Assembly (NCBI GenBank): GCA_002733465.1
Contig: NVVT01000018.1
Location: 63,239 to 93,128 of the forward strand
Source of the DNA: Kangiella sp.
Lineage (GTDB): Bacteria; Pseudomonadota; Gammaproteobacteria; Enterobacterales; Kangiellaceae
DNA: 29,890 nucleotides
Direction: 5' to 3'
Position 1 is the first letter of the stretch, and each line of letters starts with the position of its first letter. Below the pieces are notes generated by a model. The model saw nothing but the letters and a program-made list of their open reading frames with translations, made no database searches and had not been told where the DNA came from. This document shows positions 8,336-15,874 of the stretch, piece after piece. A program made the position numbers and the translations under genes.

Positions 8336-9892
8336 ATGCAACCATTAGAGATCGACAATTTATCTTTAGCAACTGATTTATCATCCCACTTGTCGGGTAT
8401 ACAGAGAGGGCTAGAGAAAGAAAGTTTGAGAATACAACCAGATGGTTACCTATCAAAATCGCCTCATCCAAAAGAACTAGGTGCGACCTTAACTAACCCC
8501 TATATAACCACAGATTATTCTGAAGCGTTACCCGAATTTATTACACCGCCTTCAACAGATAGAAACGCACCGTTAGATACTATGTATGAACTGCATCAAT
8601 TTGCTTACCAATATTTGGGTGATGAGGTACTTTGGGGAATGAGTATGCCCTGTATTATGGGCGGAGAAGAAGATATACCTATTGCGCGTTACGGCTCTTC
8701 AAATAGTGGTCAAATGAAAGAGATTTACCGATTAGGTTTAGGTGAAAGATACGGGCGGTTTATGCAGGCGATTTCCGGCGTTCATTACAACTTTTCATTA
8801 CCTGAAAGCTTTTGGGAGGCTTATCATAAGAAAGAAGGCTCTGAACTTGAAATTAAAGATTTTATTTCCGAAAAATATATGGGAATGATAAGAAACTATT
8901 TACGTTATTCTTGGTTGATCCCTTTGTTTTACGGTGCATCGCCAGCCTTATGTGAAAGTTTTCTTCAAGGTAAAAATATTGATTTAGATGAACTGGTGCC
9001 GGGAACTCGGTATGGAAAGTACTCAACATCTTTAAGAATGAGTGATTTGGGATACCAAAACAAAGCGCAAAGCCAGCTAAACGTGAGTTATAACAGCTTA
9101 CCTTCCTACATTGCGGGGCTAGAAAAAGCGATCCGCACAGAAGACCCTTATTACCGCTCATTAGGAGTGATTAAGGATGGTGAATATCAACAGTTAAATG
9201 CCAATATTTTACAAATTGAAAATGAGTTTTACGGTAGCATTCGTCCTAAACGCGTTGCGAAATCAGGTGAACGTCCTACCAAGGCACTAAAACTGCATGG
9301 TATAGAATATATCGAAGTTAGAGCGTTAGATATTAATCCGTTTTCGCCAATAGGGCTTGAGTCCCATCAAATCGCATTTATTGATACACTTTTGCTGACT
9401 TGCTTATTTGCAAAGTCAGAACCGATTACCGCCAGAGAAAAAGGCGAAAACACGACTAATTTTGAGCGTGTTGTACTCAATGGACGGCATCCTGAACTTT
9501 GTTTATCCGTTCAAAATAGTGGTGTTTGTTTAAAAGAACTCACCTCTAATATATTAGATAAAATGAAACCATTTGCTGAGATGCTGGATAAAACCTATTC
9601 AATTTCAGAACATTCGGAGACTTTAAAAAATCTAAATGAGCAGACGCAAGATCTCGATAAAACTTTTTCTGGAAGGATAGTTAAAAGAATTGAAAAGAGT
9701 AAAGAAGGATTCTTTCCTTTGGCTTATGAGATATCTAAAAAACATAAACAAGAGTTTGTGAATAACCCGTTATCAGTTGAGCGATTAAAATACTATCAGC
9801 AAGTTGCTGAACAGTCACACCTCAACAAATCAGCGATGGAAGAAAATGATAAAATGAGTTTTGGTGCTTTTTTAGAGAGTTATTATGATTGA
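8336..9892 (+). CDS. gshA: Glutamate-cysteine ligase, proteobacterial type
   Basis: 518 aa, the size of E. coli-type GshA. It joins L-glutamate and L-cysteine with ATP to form gamma-glutamylcysteine, the first and rate-limiting step of glutathione synthesis, in the cytoplasm. The signature GIQRGLEKESLRIQPDGYLS near residue 21, ITTDYSEALPEFITPP and HYNFSLPESFW are characteristic of this family, as is the IEYIEVRALDINPF strand. The ATG at 8336 has AAAGGACG 8-10 nt upstream. It stands alone, with a 199-nt gap before it and a perfect terminator after it. The second-step gene gshB is not in the window. Confidence 0.96.
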   Translation: MQPLEIDNLSLATDLSSHLSGIQRGLEKESLRIQPDGYLSKSPHPKELGATLTNPYITTDYSEALPEFITPPSTDRNAPLDTMYELHQFAYQYLGDEVLWGMSMPCIMGGEEDIPIARYGSSNSGQMKEIYRLGLGERYGRFMQAISGVHYNFSLPESFWEAYHKKEGSELEIKDFISEKYMGMIRNYLRYSWLIPLFYGASPALCESFLQGKNIDLDELVPGTRYGKYSTSLRMSDLGYQNKAQSQLNVSYNSLPSYIAGLEKAIRTEDPYYRSLGVIKDGEYQQLNANILQIENEFYGSIRPKRVAKSGERPTKALKLHGIEYIEVRALDINPFSPIGLESHQIAFIDTLLLTCLFAKSEPITAREKGENTTNFERVVLNGRHPELCLSVQNSGVCLKELTSNILDKMKPFAEMLDKTYSISEHSETLKNLNEQTQDLDKTFSGRIVKRIEKSKEGFFPLAYEISKKHKQEFVNNPLSVERLKYYQQVAEQSHLNKSAMEENDKMSFGAFLESYYD

Positions 9893-9938
9893 TAGACTTG
9901 ATTGTTAAAACGAAATTTATAAGAGCAGTTACTAATTT

Positions 9939-9974
9939 CCAATAAAAAAGCCTCAGAAGAGGCTTTTTTATTGG
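9939..9974. terminator. Bidirectional intrinsic terminator between gshA and nhaB
   Basis: CCAATAAAAAAGCCTC (9939-9954), loop AGAA, then GAGGCTTTTTTATTGG (9959-9974) make a perfect 16-bp stem. The GCCTC/GAGGC core flanked by A-run and T-run gives a U-tract in both directions, fitting the convergent genes on each side. Confidence 0.95.
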
Positions 9975-9988
9975 GCGTTAACTAATAG

Positions 9989-11590
9989 TTAGTGACCAGA
10001 CTTCTTCTTACCATGTCCATCGGCATCTGCAGGCTGTTCCACATGATGATGAATAATGTCATGTTCATACATTTTGTCTGTCATTGGTTGTAAATAATAG
10101 AAGACAAAAAAGAAGCCAGTAATTGACATTGTGATGGTATAGGGTAATGCCATCTTCACCATTTTCATGTAAGAAAGTCTCACAAGTGGTGCAAGTGTTG
10201 AGGTTAATAGGAATAAAAACGCAGCCTGACCATTTGGTGTCGCAATACTCGGGATATTTGTTCCTGTATTGATCGCAACAGCGAGTTGGTCAAAAACATC
10301 TCTAGTAATGATTCCATTTCTTAATGCAAGGTCAATTTCTTTTATATAAACGGTTCCTACGAAGACGTTATCGCTGATCATCGATAATAGCCCGTTAGCA
10401 ATATAAAACATCCCAATTTGATTGGAACCCTCTAACTGTAAAACCCAATGTATAATCGGGCCAAATAATCCTTGTTCTGCAATCATTGCTACAATTGCAA
10501 AAAACACGGCTAATAATGCGGTGAATGGTAATGCCTCTTCAAATGCTTTACCTAATTGATGCTCTTCAACGATACCGGTAAAGGCAGTAATTAATACGAT
10601 AACCGCTAAACCAATTAAACCAACCTCAGCCCACTGATTGAGTAAACCAAGCACTAAGAATATACCAACAGCGGCTTGAACAATTAATTCGGCTACATCA
10701 CGCGTCGTTCTTTCTTTCAATTTGTTAGCAGCATCTTCTTCAATAATAGCTCTTACTGATTCGGGTATTTTAGCGCCGTAGCCGAATTTTCCAGACATTT
10801 CTAACAACGCACAGGTTGTTAAACCAACAGCCAATACAGGCATGGTGACCGGTGCCATTCTAAAGAAAAATTCTGCAAAACTCCACTCTGCGACACCAGC
10901 AATAACCAAGTTTTGAGGTTCACCGACAAGCGTACAAACACCACCTAATGCAGTACCCACAGATGCATGCATAAGCAGAGAACGTAAAAATGAGCGGAAC
11001 TGTTGTAAATCTTCTTTGTGAGATGTTTCAACATTATCGTCACTGGAATGATCATGATCGTGATGTGGTTTTCGACCCGATGCAACTTTATGATACACAC
11101 CATAAAAACCGGTAATGACAGAAATGATAACCGCCGTTACGGTTAAGGCATCCAAAAATGCGGATAAAAATGCAGACAATGCTGAAAACAATAACGACAA
11201 AATGACTTTAGAACGAACACCCAATAATATTTTTGTAAATACAAAGAGCAACAGGTTTTTCATAAAATAAATACCGGCTACCATAAAAATCAACAATAAG
11301 ATGACTTCTAGTTGAGCCGCTATCTCCATCCCTAAATGATGAGGCGTGGTCAATCCCATAACTAAAACTTCAATAGCGATTAAACCGCCTGGCTGAAGGG
11401 GATAGCACTTTAAAGCCATTGCTAATGTGAATATAAATTGTACAACAATTATCCAACCCGAAACAAAGGGGCCAAACATATAGAGAATGAATGGATTGAT
11501 TATTAGAAACGCTATAATGGTATGTTTGTACCAGTCAGGAGCGCTGCCTAAAAAATTGTCTAGAAAAGCCATTGGGAGTGAGCGTTGCAT
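9989..11590 (-). CDS. nhaB: Na+/H+ antiporter NhaB
   Basis: 533 aa with about 12 hydrophobic segments. It exports Na+ in exchange for protons at the inner membrane, supporting salt and pH tolerance. It follows E. coli NhaB closely: NFLGSAPDWYK, FTLAMALKCYPLQPGG, AFLSAFLDALTV, LGGVCTLVGEPQNLVIA, SDNVFVGTVYI and NTGTNIPSIATPNGQAAFLFLLTS. The frame extends 17 codons upstream to a TTG. I prefer ATG at 11588-11590 because it aligns with the E. coli start and has AAAGGA just upstream. Unusual features are a His/Asp-rich cytoplasmic loop (RKPHHDHDHSSDD) and a His-rich C-terminal tail ending GHGKKKSGH. It diverges from fadR, the arrangement also found in E. coli. Confidence 0.96.
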   Translation of the reverse strand: MQRSLPMAFLDNFLGSAPDWYKHTIIAFLIINPFILYMFGPFVSGWIIVVQFIFTLAMALKCYPLQPGGLIAIEVLVMGLTTPHHLGMEIAAQLEVILLLIFMVAGIYFMKNLLLFVFTKILLGVRSKVILSLLFSALSAFLSAFLDALTVTAVIISVITGFYGVYHKVASGRKPHHDHDHSSDDNVETSHKEDLQQFRSFLRSLLMHASVGTALGGVCTLVGEPQNLVIAGVAEWSFAEFFFRMAPVTMPVLAVGLTTCALLEMSGKFGYGAKIPESVRAIIEEDAANKLKERTTRDVAELIVQAAVGIFLVLGLLNQWAEVGLIGLAVIVLITAFTGIVEEHQLGKAFEEALPFTALLAVFFAIVAMIAEQGLFGPIIHWVLQLEGSNQIGMFYIANGLLSMISDNVFVGTVYIKEIDLALRNGIITRDVFDQLAVAINTGTNIPSIATPNGQAAFLFLLTSTLAPLVRLSYMKMVKMALPYTITMSITGFFFVFYYLQPMTDKMYEHDIIHHHVEQPADADGHGKKKSGH

Positions 11591-11834
11591 ATTAGGTCCT
11601 TTGGGGTCGATTTGTTCCAAGTTTATTATAATTAAATTCAACTGGTTGTTGCTTTCTTTAAGTGTTAAAAGAGCAATAGGTTAAATCATTGAACTGTATA
11701 GAAATATTAGACGTATTTGAGGCAATTGCCAAATGCTTTAGGTGTTTTTAGCGATAAAAATAGTGTTTTTAATAAAAAAAAACTATAAATTTTGTTTTAG
11801 CCATCTTTTCTTCAAAAATTCAAAAGCATAAGCA

Positions 11835-11849
11835 ACATATCTGACCAGT
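11835..11849. promoter_or_regulatory. FadR-like operator upstream of fadR
   Basis: On the minus strand the bases read ACTGGTCAGATATGT. The left half ACTGGTC matches the enterobacterial FadR consensus ACTGGTC-N-GACCAGT exactly; the right half matches at four of seven positions. It lies just upstream of the predicted fadR -10 (11857-11862), where binding would block transcription, so autorepression is the simplest reading. Confidence 0.5.
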
Positions 11850-11853
11850 ACTC

Positions 11854-11862
11854 TGATATACT
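11854..11862 (+). promoter_or_regulatory. fadR extended -10 promoter
   Basis: TGATATACT is an extended -10 element (TGn followed by TATACT), about 70 nt before the fadR ATG. No good -35 is visible at normal spacing, which is common for extended -10 promoters. Confidence 0.5.
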
Positions 11863-11932
11863 TTATTTTGCGCGATTTAAGCTCGCTAGCGGATTATTGG
11901 AAGTCAAAATAATAAATATTAAGGATAACTCT

Positions 11933-12652
11933 ATGGCTAAATTACTTACCGCACGCAGTCCTGCAGCCTTCGCGGAAGAGTATATTGTTGATTCTATATG
12001 GAATGGGAAATTTGCACCGGGCACTATTCTTCCAGCTGAACGTGAACTATCAGAATTAATAGGCGTCACCCGAACCACCTTACGCGAAGTTTTACAGCGT
12101 CTAGCTAGAGATGGCTGGTTAACCATTAAGCACGGAAAACCTACACAAGTTAATGATATCTGGGAAACTGGCGGTTTACATATCTTAGATACTATTACGC
12201 GCTTAGATGATGAAGGATCTTTAAATTTTGCTGATCAATTGTTGGATGTTCGCACTCAATTTGGTGGCATTATCTTCCGATTTGCGATGAAAGAAAATGC
12301 AGAAAAAATGAGCGAAATATTTTCTAAAATAAAGGATGTTCCCGAAACTAGTGAAGCCTATATTGAGTTTGACTGGCGAGTACAACATGAGTGTGCCGTT
12401 TTAACGAATAACCCCGTTTATGTGTTGATGCTCAATGGTTTTAGAAACATCTACTATCGCATAGGTAGTTACTATTTTGGCAAGCAAGAAACTAGAACCA
12501 AAGCAAAAGAGTATTATTTAGCACTAAGTGAAATTGTTAGTCGCGGTGATGAAGAGAAGCTTAAAGAAGTCGTCTGGAAATATGGTAGAGAAAGCGGGAG
12601 TTTATGGTTCAATATGCGCTCTCAGCTTAATTCACTACAAGATATCTCTTAA
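11933..12652 (+). CDS. fadR: Fatty acid metabolism transcriptional regulator FadR (GntR family)
   Basis: 239 aa, the same length as E. coli FadR. The N-terminal winged helix is almost identical to E. coli: RSPAAFAEEYIVDSIWN, GTILPAERELSELIGVTRTT and REVLQRLARDGWLTIKHGKP. The C-terminal domain binds long-chain acyl-CoA in the E. coli protein, which then releases DNA; there FadR represses fad genes and activates fabA/fabB. The frame opens at a TTG (11897), but ATG at 11933 gives the family start and has AAGGATAA upstream. DNA-recognition residues are preserved, so its operators should resemble those of E. coli; a candidate lies in its own promoter. It diverges from nhaB. Confidence 0.96.
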   Translation: MAKLLTARSPAAFAEEYIVDSIWNGKFAPGTILPAERELSELIGVTRTTLREVLQRLARDGWLTIKHGKPTQVNDIWETGGLHILDTITRLDDEGSLNFADQLLDVRTQFGGIIFRFAMKENAEKMSEIFSKIKDVPETSEAYIEFDWRVQHECAVLTNNPVYVLMLNGFRNIYYRIGSYYFGKQETRTKAKEYYLALSEIVSRGDEEKLKEVVWKYGRESGSLWFNMRSQLNSLQDIS

Positions 12653-12836
12653 TTCCTTTTTTCTTACAAAAGGCCTATTGTTAAGAGTTATAAAATACTA
12701 GTCGTTAGCTCGATAATACCGTAAAATCAGCCCCGTTAAATCAGCGCGTTCTATTTATCAATCAAATTAACTGTTAAGTGAATTTAGCCTAATGCTAATG
12801 TCGATAACAGTCATTTTTAGTCCTTGAGGTGTTTTT

Positions 12837-14045
12837 TTGGAATTTTTAGCAGAATATGGCATATTTTTGGCCAAAGCCGTTACCATAGTTATTGCAATTA
12901 TAATTGTCATCGGTTCAATTGTCGCGTTAGGCGGCAAAAATAAGAAATCGATAGAAGGCCATATTGAGATAACTAATATTAGTGAAGATTTAGCTGATAT
13001 AAAAGAAGGTATGTTAGAAGAAGTGCTTTCTGAGGAAGAATATAAGCTTTTACAGAAAGATAAAAAGAAAACAGAGAAAGCAGAGAAAAAAGCAAAGGCT
13101 AAGAAACTGAAAGCTGAAAAGAAGCTTGAAAAATCCAATTCCGATAAAGCAGTTACCACAAATGACGATTCAAAAGATTCAAAAGAATCAGAAGAATCAA
13201 AGGATTCAGTTTCTGAATTAGAAGAAAAAACCGACGAAAATACAGACTCTGATAACGAGAACAAAACGGAAGATGAAGAAAAAGAATCGCACCGCGTGTT
13301 CGTTATCAATTTTGATGGTGATGTTGAAGCATCAGCAGTTGAAAACTTAAGAGAAGAAATTACTGCGATTATTTCAATTGCAGATGGAAAAGATGAAGTG
13401 GTTGTATGTTTAGAAAGTCCTGGAGGAATGGTGCATTCTTATGGTCTTGCAGCTTCACAATTAACTCGAATTAAGGCTGCAAATTTAAAATTAGTGATTG
13501 TTGTCGATCAAGTGGCAGCATCGGGTGGTTATATGATGGCCTGTGTAGCAGATGAAATATTAGCTGCGCCCTTTGCTATATTAGGTTCGATAGGGGTTGT
13601 TGCAGAGCTTCCAAACTTTCACCGATTGTTGAAGCATAATAAGGTTGATTACGAGCAACATACGGCTGGTGAGTTTAAACGCACGATCACGATGTTTTCT
13701 GAAAACACAGAGGCCGGACGAAAGAAATTTAAGCAAGAACTTGAAGAGACCCATGATTTATTTAAGAATTTTATTGCTGAAAACCGTCCAGCTCTCGATA
13801 TCGATAAAGTCGCAACAGGTGAGCATTGGTATGGAACGCAAGCTCTCGATTTAGGATTAATTGATGGTATAACAACTAGCGATGATTACATTGTAAAAGC
13901 ATCTGAAAACAATCAGGTATTCGAAATTTCCTACCAAGTTAAAAAGCCATTTTCTGAGCGCTTTGCGTTTTCGATGCAGTCCGCAATTGAAAAAGCTTTT
14001 ATGTCAGTTTGGAAACGAAATATTGAGTCTAGATTATTTAAGTAG
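12837..14045 (+). CDS. sohB: Inner-membrane signal-peptide-peptidase-like protease SohB (S49)
   Basis: 402 aa. It begins EFLAEYGIFLAKAVTIVIAI like E. coli SohB, with one N-terminal transmembrane helix and a periplasmic/cytoplasmic S49 serine protease domain. The catalytic Ser is probably Ser229 (VAASGGYMMAC) and the Lys probably Lys281 (AGEFKRT); the 52-residue spacing equals that of bacterial SppA. Between the helix and the protease domain is a Lys-rich coiled-coil-like stretch. An Asp/Glu/Ser-rich linker (~residues 103-153) follows that makes the protein ~50 aa longer than E. coli SohB. The start codon is TTG at 12837, fixed by GAGGTG five nt upstream and by N-terminal homology. A 13-nt tandem repeat straddles its stop codon. 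Confidence 0.93.
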   Translation: MEFLAEYGIFLAKAVTIVIAIIIVIGSIVALGGKNKKSIEGHIEITNISEDLADIKEGMLEEVLSEEEYKLLQKDKKKTEKAEKKAKAKKLKAEKKLEKSNSDKAVTTNDDSKDSKESEESKDSVSELEEKTDENTDSDNENKTEDEEKESHRVFVINFDGDVEASAVENLREEITAIISIADGKDEVVVCLESPGGMVHSYGLAASQLTRIKAANLKLVIVVDQVAASGGYMMACVADEILAAPFAILGSIGVVAELPNFHRLLKHNKVDYEQHTAGEFKRTITMFSENTEAGRKKFKQELEETHDLFKNFIAENRPALDIDKVATGEHWYGTQALDLGLIDGITTSDDYIVKASENNQVFEISYQVKKPFSERFAFSMQSAIEKAFMSVWKRNIESRLFK

Positions 14046-14069
14046 ATTATTTAAGTAGATTATTTAAGT
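14031..14069 (+). repeat. 13-nt tandem repeat, three exact copies, across the sohB stop codon
   Basis: AGATTATTTAAGT occurs three times head to tail (14031-14043, 14044-14056, 14057-14069), followed by a partial AGATT. The first copy encodes the last SohB residues (RLFK) and the start of the stop codon; the others are non-coding. The copies are identical, which suggests a recent expansion. Confidence 0.95.
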
Positions 14070-14092
14070 AGATTTTGGCATAGAGATTTTAT

Positions 14093-14767
14093 ATGGAAAA
14101 TTCCTTCTGGCATGAAAAGTGGAAAAAGAATCAATTAGGATTTCATCTTGACGATGTACACCCGCTATTAAAGAAATATTTCAATAAAATTTTTTCTACG
14201 ACTGATCCCATCTTTGTTCCTCTGTGTGGCAAAACATTGGATATGCGTTATTTGCTTTCTCAGAACCGGTCGATAGTTGGTTGTGAGTTAAGTGAAATTG
14301 CAGTAAAAGATTTTTATACGCCTGAGAATGAAAAGAAAACTCTTCAATTGGATAAAAATGATAAATTCTCGATTTATTCTTCTGCAGAAAATAATCTAAC
14401 ATCTAAGATAATTGTAGGCGATTATTTTGACCTTGCAACTAGTGATTTAAATTCATGCACAGGCATTTACGATAGAGCTTCTTTGATCGCGCTTCCTAAA
14501 GACGTCAGAATTAAATATGTAGAACTGCTGAAACATTTAGTTCCCAAAGCAAAAATGTTATTGATCACTTTGGATTACGACCAAAATATTATGACTGGTC
14601 CTCCTTTCTCAGTAAATAAGAACGAAGTTGAAAGTCTTTTCTCCTTTGCAAATATCGAACTCTTAAAGCGTTCGAATATTATTGAAGAAGAACCTCAATT
14701 TAAAAGCAAAGGGTTAACAGAGTTTAACCAGTCCGCTTATTATATAGAGTGGGATTTAACTCGCTAG
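14093..14767 (+). CDS. tpm: Thiopurine S-methyltransferase family (TPMT-like)
   Basis: 224 aa, the length of bacterial TPMT. The family transfers methyl from SAM to thiol, selenium or tellurium compounds; bacterial Tpm confers tolerance to tellurite and selenite. Motifs are FWHEKWKKNQLGFHLDDVHP at the N-terminus, then FVPLCGKTLDMRYL (SAM motif), VGCELSE, IYDRASLIALP and LLITLDYDQNIMTGPPFSV. The ATG at 14093 gives the normal N-terminus. It follows the sohB repeat by 24 nt and precedes the Kelch gene by 42 nt, so an operon is possible. Its native substrate cannot be read from sequence. Confidence 0.9.
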   Translation: MENSFWHEKWKKNQLGFHLDDVHPLLKKYFNKIFSTTDPIFVPLCGKTLDMRYLLSQNRSIVGCELSEIAVKDFYTPENEKKTLQLDKNDKFSIYSSAENNLTSKIIVGDYFDLATSDLNSCTGIYDRASLIALPKDVRIKYVELLKHLVPKAKMLLITLDYDQNIMTGPPFSVNKNEVESLFSFANIELLKRSNIIEEEPQFKSKGLTEFNQSAYYIEWDLTR

Positions 14768-14783
14768 AAGATAATTTAAAACC

Positions 14784-14807
14784 AAAACTAAAAATAAAAC
14801 TAAAAAG
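14784..14807 (+). repeat. 12-nt tandem duplication between tpm and the Kelch gene
   Basis: AAAACTAAAAAT is followed directly by AAAACTAAAAAG. The two copies occupy most of the 42-nt spacer and leave the next ATG (14810) without a recognisable Shine-Dalgarno sequence. Confidence 0.8.
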
Positions 14808-14809
14808 CA

Positions 14810-15874
14810 ATGAACAAAAATACAATCTGCACAATCGTATTCATTTTCTTAATAACTGCTGGTCAAAAATTACCCGCTAAAGAAAATTATCTTCCTATAG
14901 CCGTTAGTAATAATGCCGTAACGTCAGCGATTATAAACGATCAAAAAGTGCTTTTTAGCTTTTCAGGCCTTACAAAAGGCAAGACCTACAAAGATATTAT
15001 TTCACTAGGTTTTTCATTTAACACTCAGACAAAAGAAACTAAAACGCTCGCAAAGTTACCTGATGGCCTTGGCCGTTTGGCTAGCATTGCCGTCACTATT
15101 AATAATCGTATCTTAGTCATTGGTGGTTATACAGTGGATAAAGATCACAGCGAAAAATCAACAGCGGAAATAATCGAGTATCTGCCAGAATCAAATTCTT
15201 ATAAAATCATTACAAAAATGCCAGTGCCCGTTGATGATACAGTCGCTTTAACTTACAAAAACCGATACCTTTATTTAATCAGCGGTTGGTTTGATGTCGA
15301 TAACGTGAGTTTGGTTCAAGTTTACGATTTAAAGAAAAATATTTGGTTTAACGCAACACCTTTTCCTGGAGCGCCAGTTTTTGGTCATGCAGGTGGTATT
15401 GTTAAAAACAAAATGTTGATCGCTGATGGCGTTCAGGTGATCAAGCGAATTGAAGGTAAACGAGTCTATGGTGCATCAGATGAGAATTGGATGGGAACAA
15501 TTGATCAGGCTGATCCACAAACAATTAACTGGATAAAAATTAAGAAACATCCTTTTAAACCTCATTATCGAATGGCGTCCGTTGGAATCGATCAAAAGAA
15601 TCTAATTTTATTTGCTGGTGGCAGTGATAATCCCTATAACTTTAATGGCATTGGATATGACGGTAATCCTAGTAGGCCTTCTTCTAAGTTGTTCGGTTAT
15701 GATCTAAATTCCAATCGATGGAAAATTTTCAAAGATAAACCAATGGCGTCAATGGATCATCGTGGGTTAATTGAGGATAATAATGATTTTTATATTGTCG
15801 GTGGAATGGGCGAAGAACAAAGTATTCTTTCAGATATCCAAATATTTAAACTTGAAAAGAGAAAGCAGAAGTAA
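14810..15874 (+). CDS. Secreted Kelch-repeat beta-propeller protein
   Basis: 354 aa. The N-terminal hydrophobic stretch (residues ~6-19) followed by KLPAKEN looks like a signal peptide, so the protein is probably periplasmic. Several Kelch blades are visible through repeated (I/L)xx(I/V)GG motifs followed by an aromatic/Trp: RILVIGGYT, YLYLISGWF, LILFAGGSD and DFYIVGGMG, about six in all. The blade pattern resembles the NanM-type (sialic acid mutarotase) Kelch proteins, but no sialic acid genes are nearby, so I do not assign that activity. The stop overlaps the start of the S9 peptidase gene (TAATG), which implies translational coupling and perhaps a shared task in peptide or glycopeptide handling. 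Confidence 0.8.
   Translation: MNKNTICTIVFIFLITAGQKLPAKENYLPIAVSNNAVTSAIINDQKVLFSFSGLTKGKTYKDIISLGFSFNTQTKETKTLAKLPDGLGRLASIAVTINNRILVIGGYTVDKDHSEKSTAEIIEYLPESNSYKIITKMPVPVDDTVALTYKNRYLYLISGWFDVDNVSLVQVYDLKKNIWFNATPFPGAPVFGHAGGIVKNKMLIADGVQVIKRIEGKRVYGASDENWMGTIDQADPQTINWIKIKKHPFKPHYRMASVGIDQKNLILFAGGSDNPYNFNGIGYDGNPSRPSSKLFGYDLNSNRWKIFKDKPMASMDHRGLIEDNNDFYIVGGMGEEQSILSDIQIFKLEKRKQK

Larger units (their letters stand above)
11591..11932. other. Shared nhaB-fadR control region (342 bp, non-coding)
   Basis: I see no gene here. It is very AT-rich. On the fadR side lie an extended -10 promoter and a FadR-like site, listed separately. On the nhaB side, read on the minus strand, TATAAT at about 11624-11629 could be a -10 without a convincing -35. 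An ACTGGT half-site (11641-11646) resembling half a FadR operator lies just upstream of it. The middle (11700-11830) contains A- and T-runs that could be bent DNA but no repeat I can define. Confidence 0.6.

Noticed and set aside
11591..11641. 17-codon N-terminal extension of NhaB from a TTG
   Set aside because: The internal ATG has a strong AAAGGA and matches the E. coli start.
11897..11932. 12-codon extension of FadR from a TTG
   Set aside because: ATG at 11933 has AAGGATAA upstream and gives the exact family length.
12767..13309. Minus-strand 180-codon Ser/Phe-rich frame opposite sohB
   Set aside because: It is the complement of SohB's Glu/Asp/Lys-rich linker; its low-complexity composition is explained by that.
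14810..15874. NanM sialate mutarotase assignment for the Kelch protein
   Set aside because: Kelch blades are clear, but no sialic acid genes are nearby and I cannot confirm the catalytic residues.
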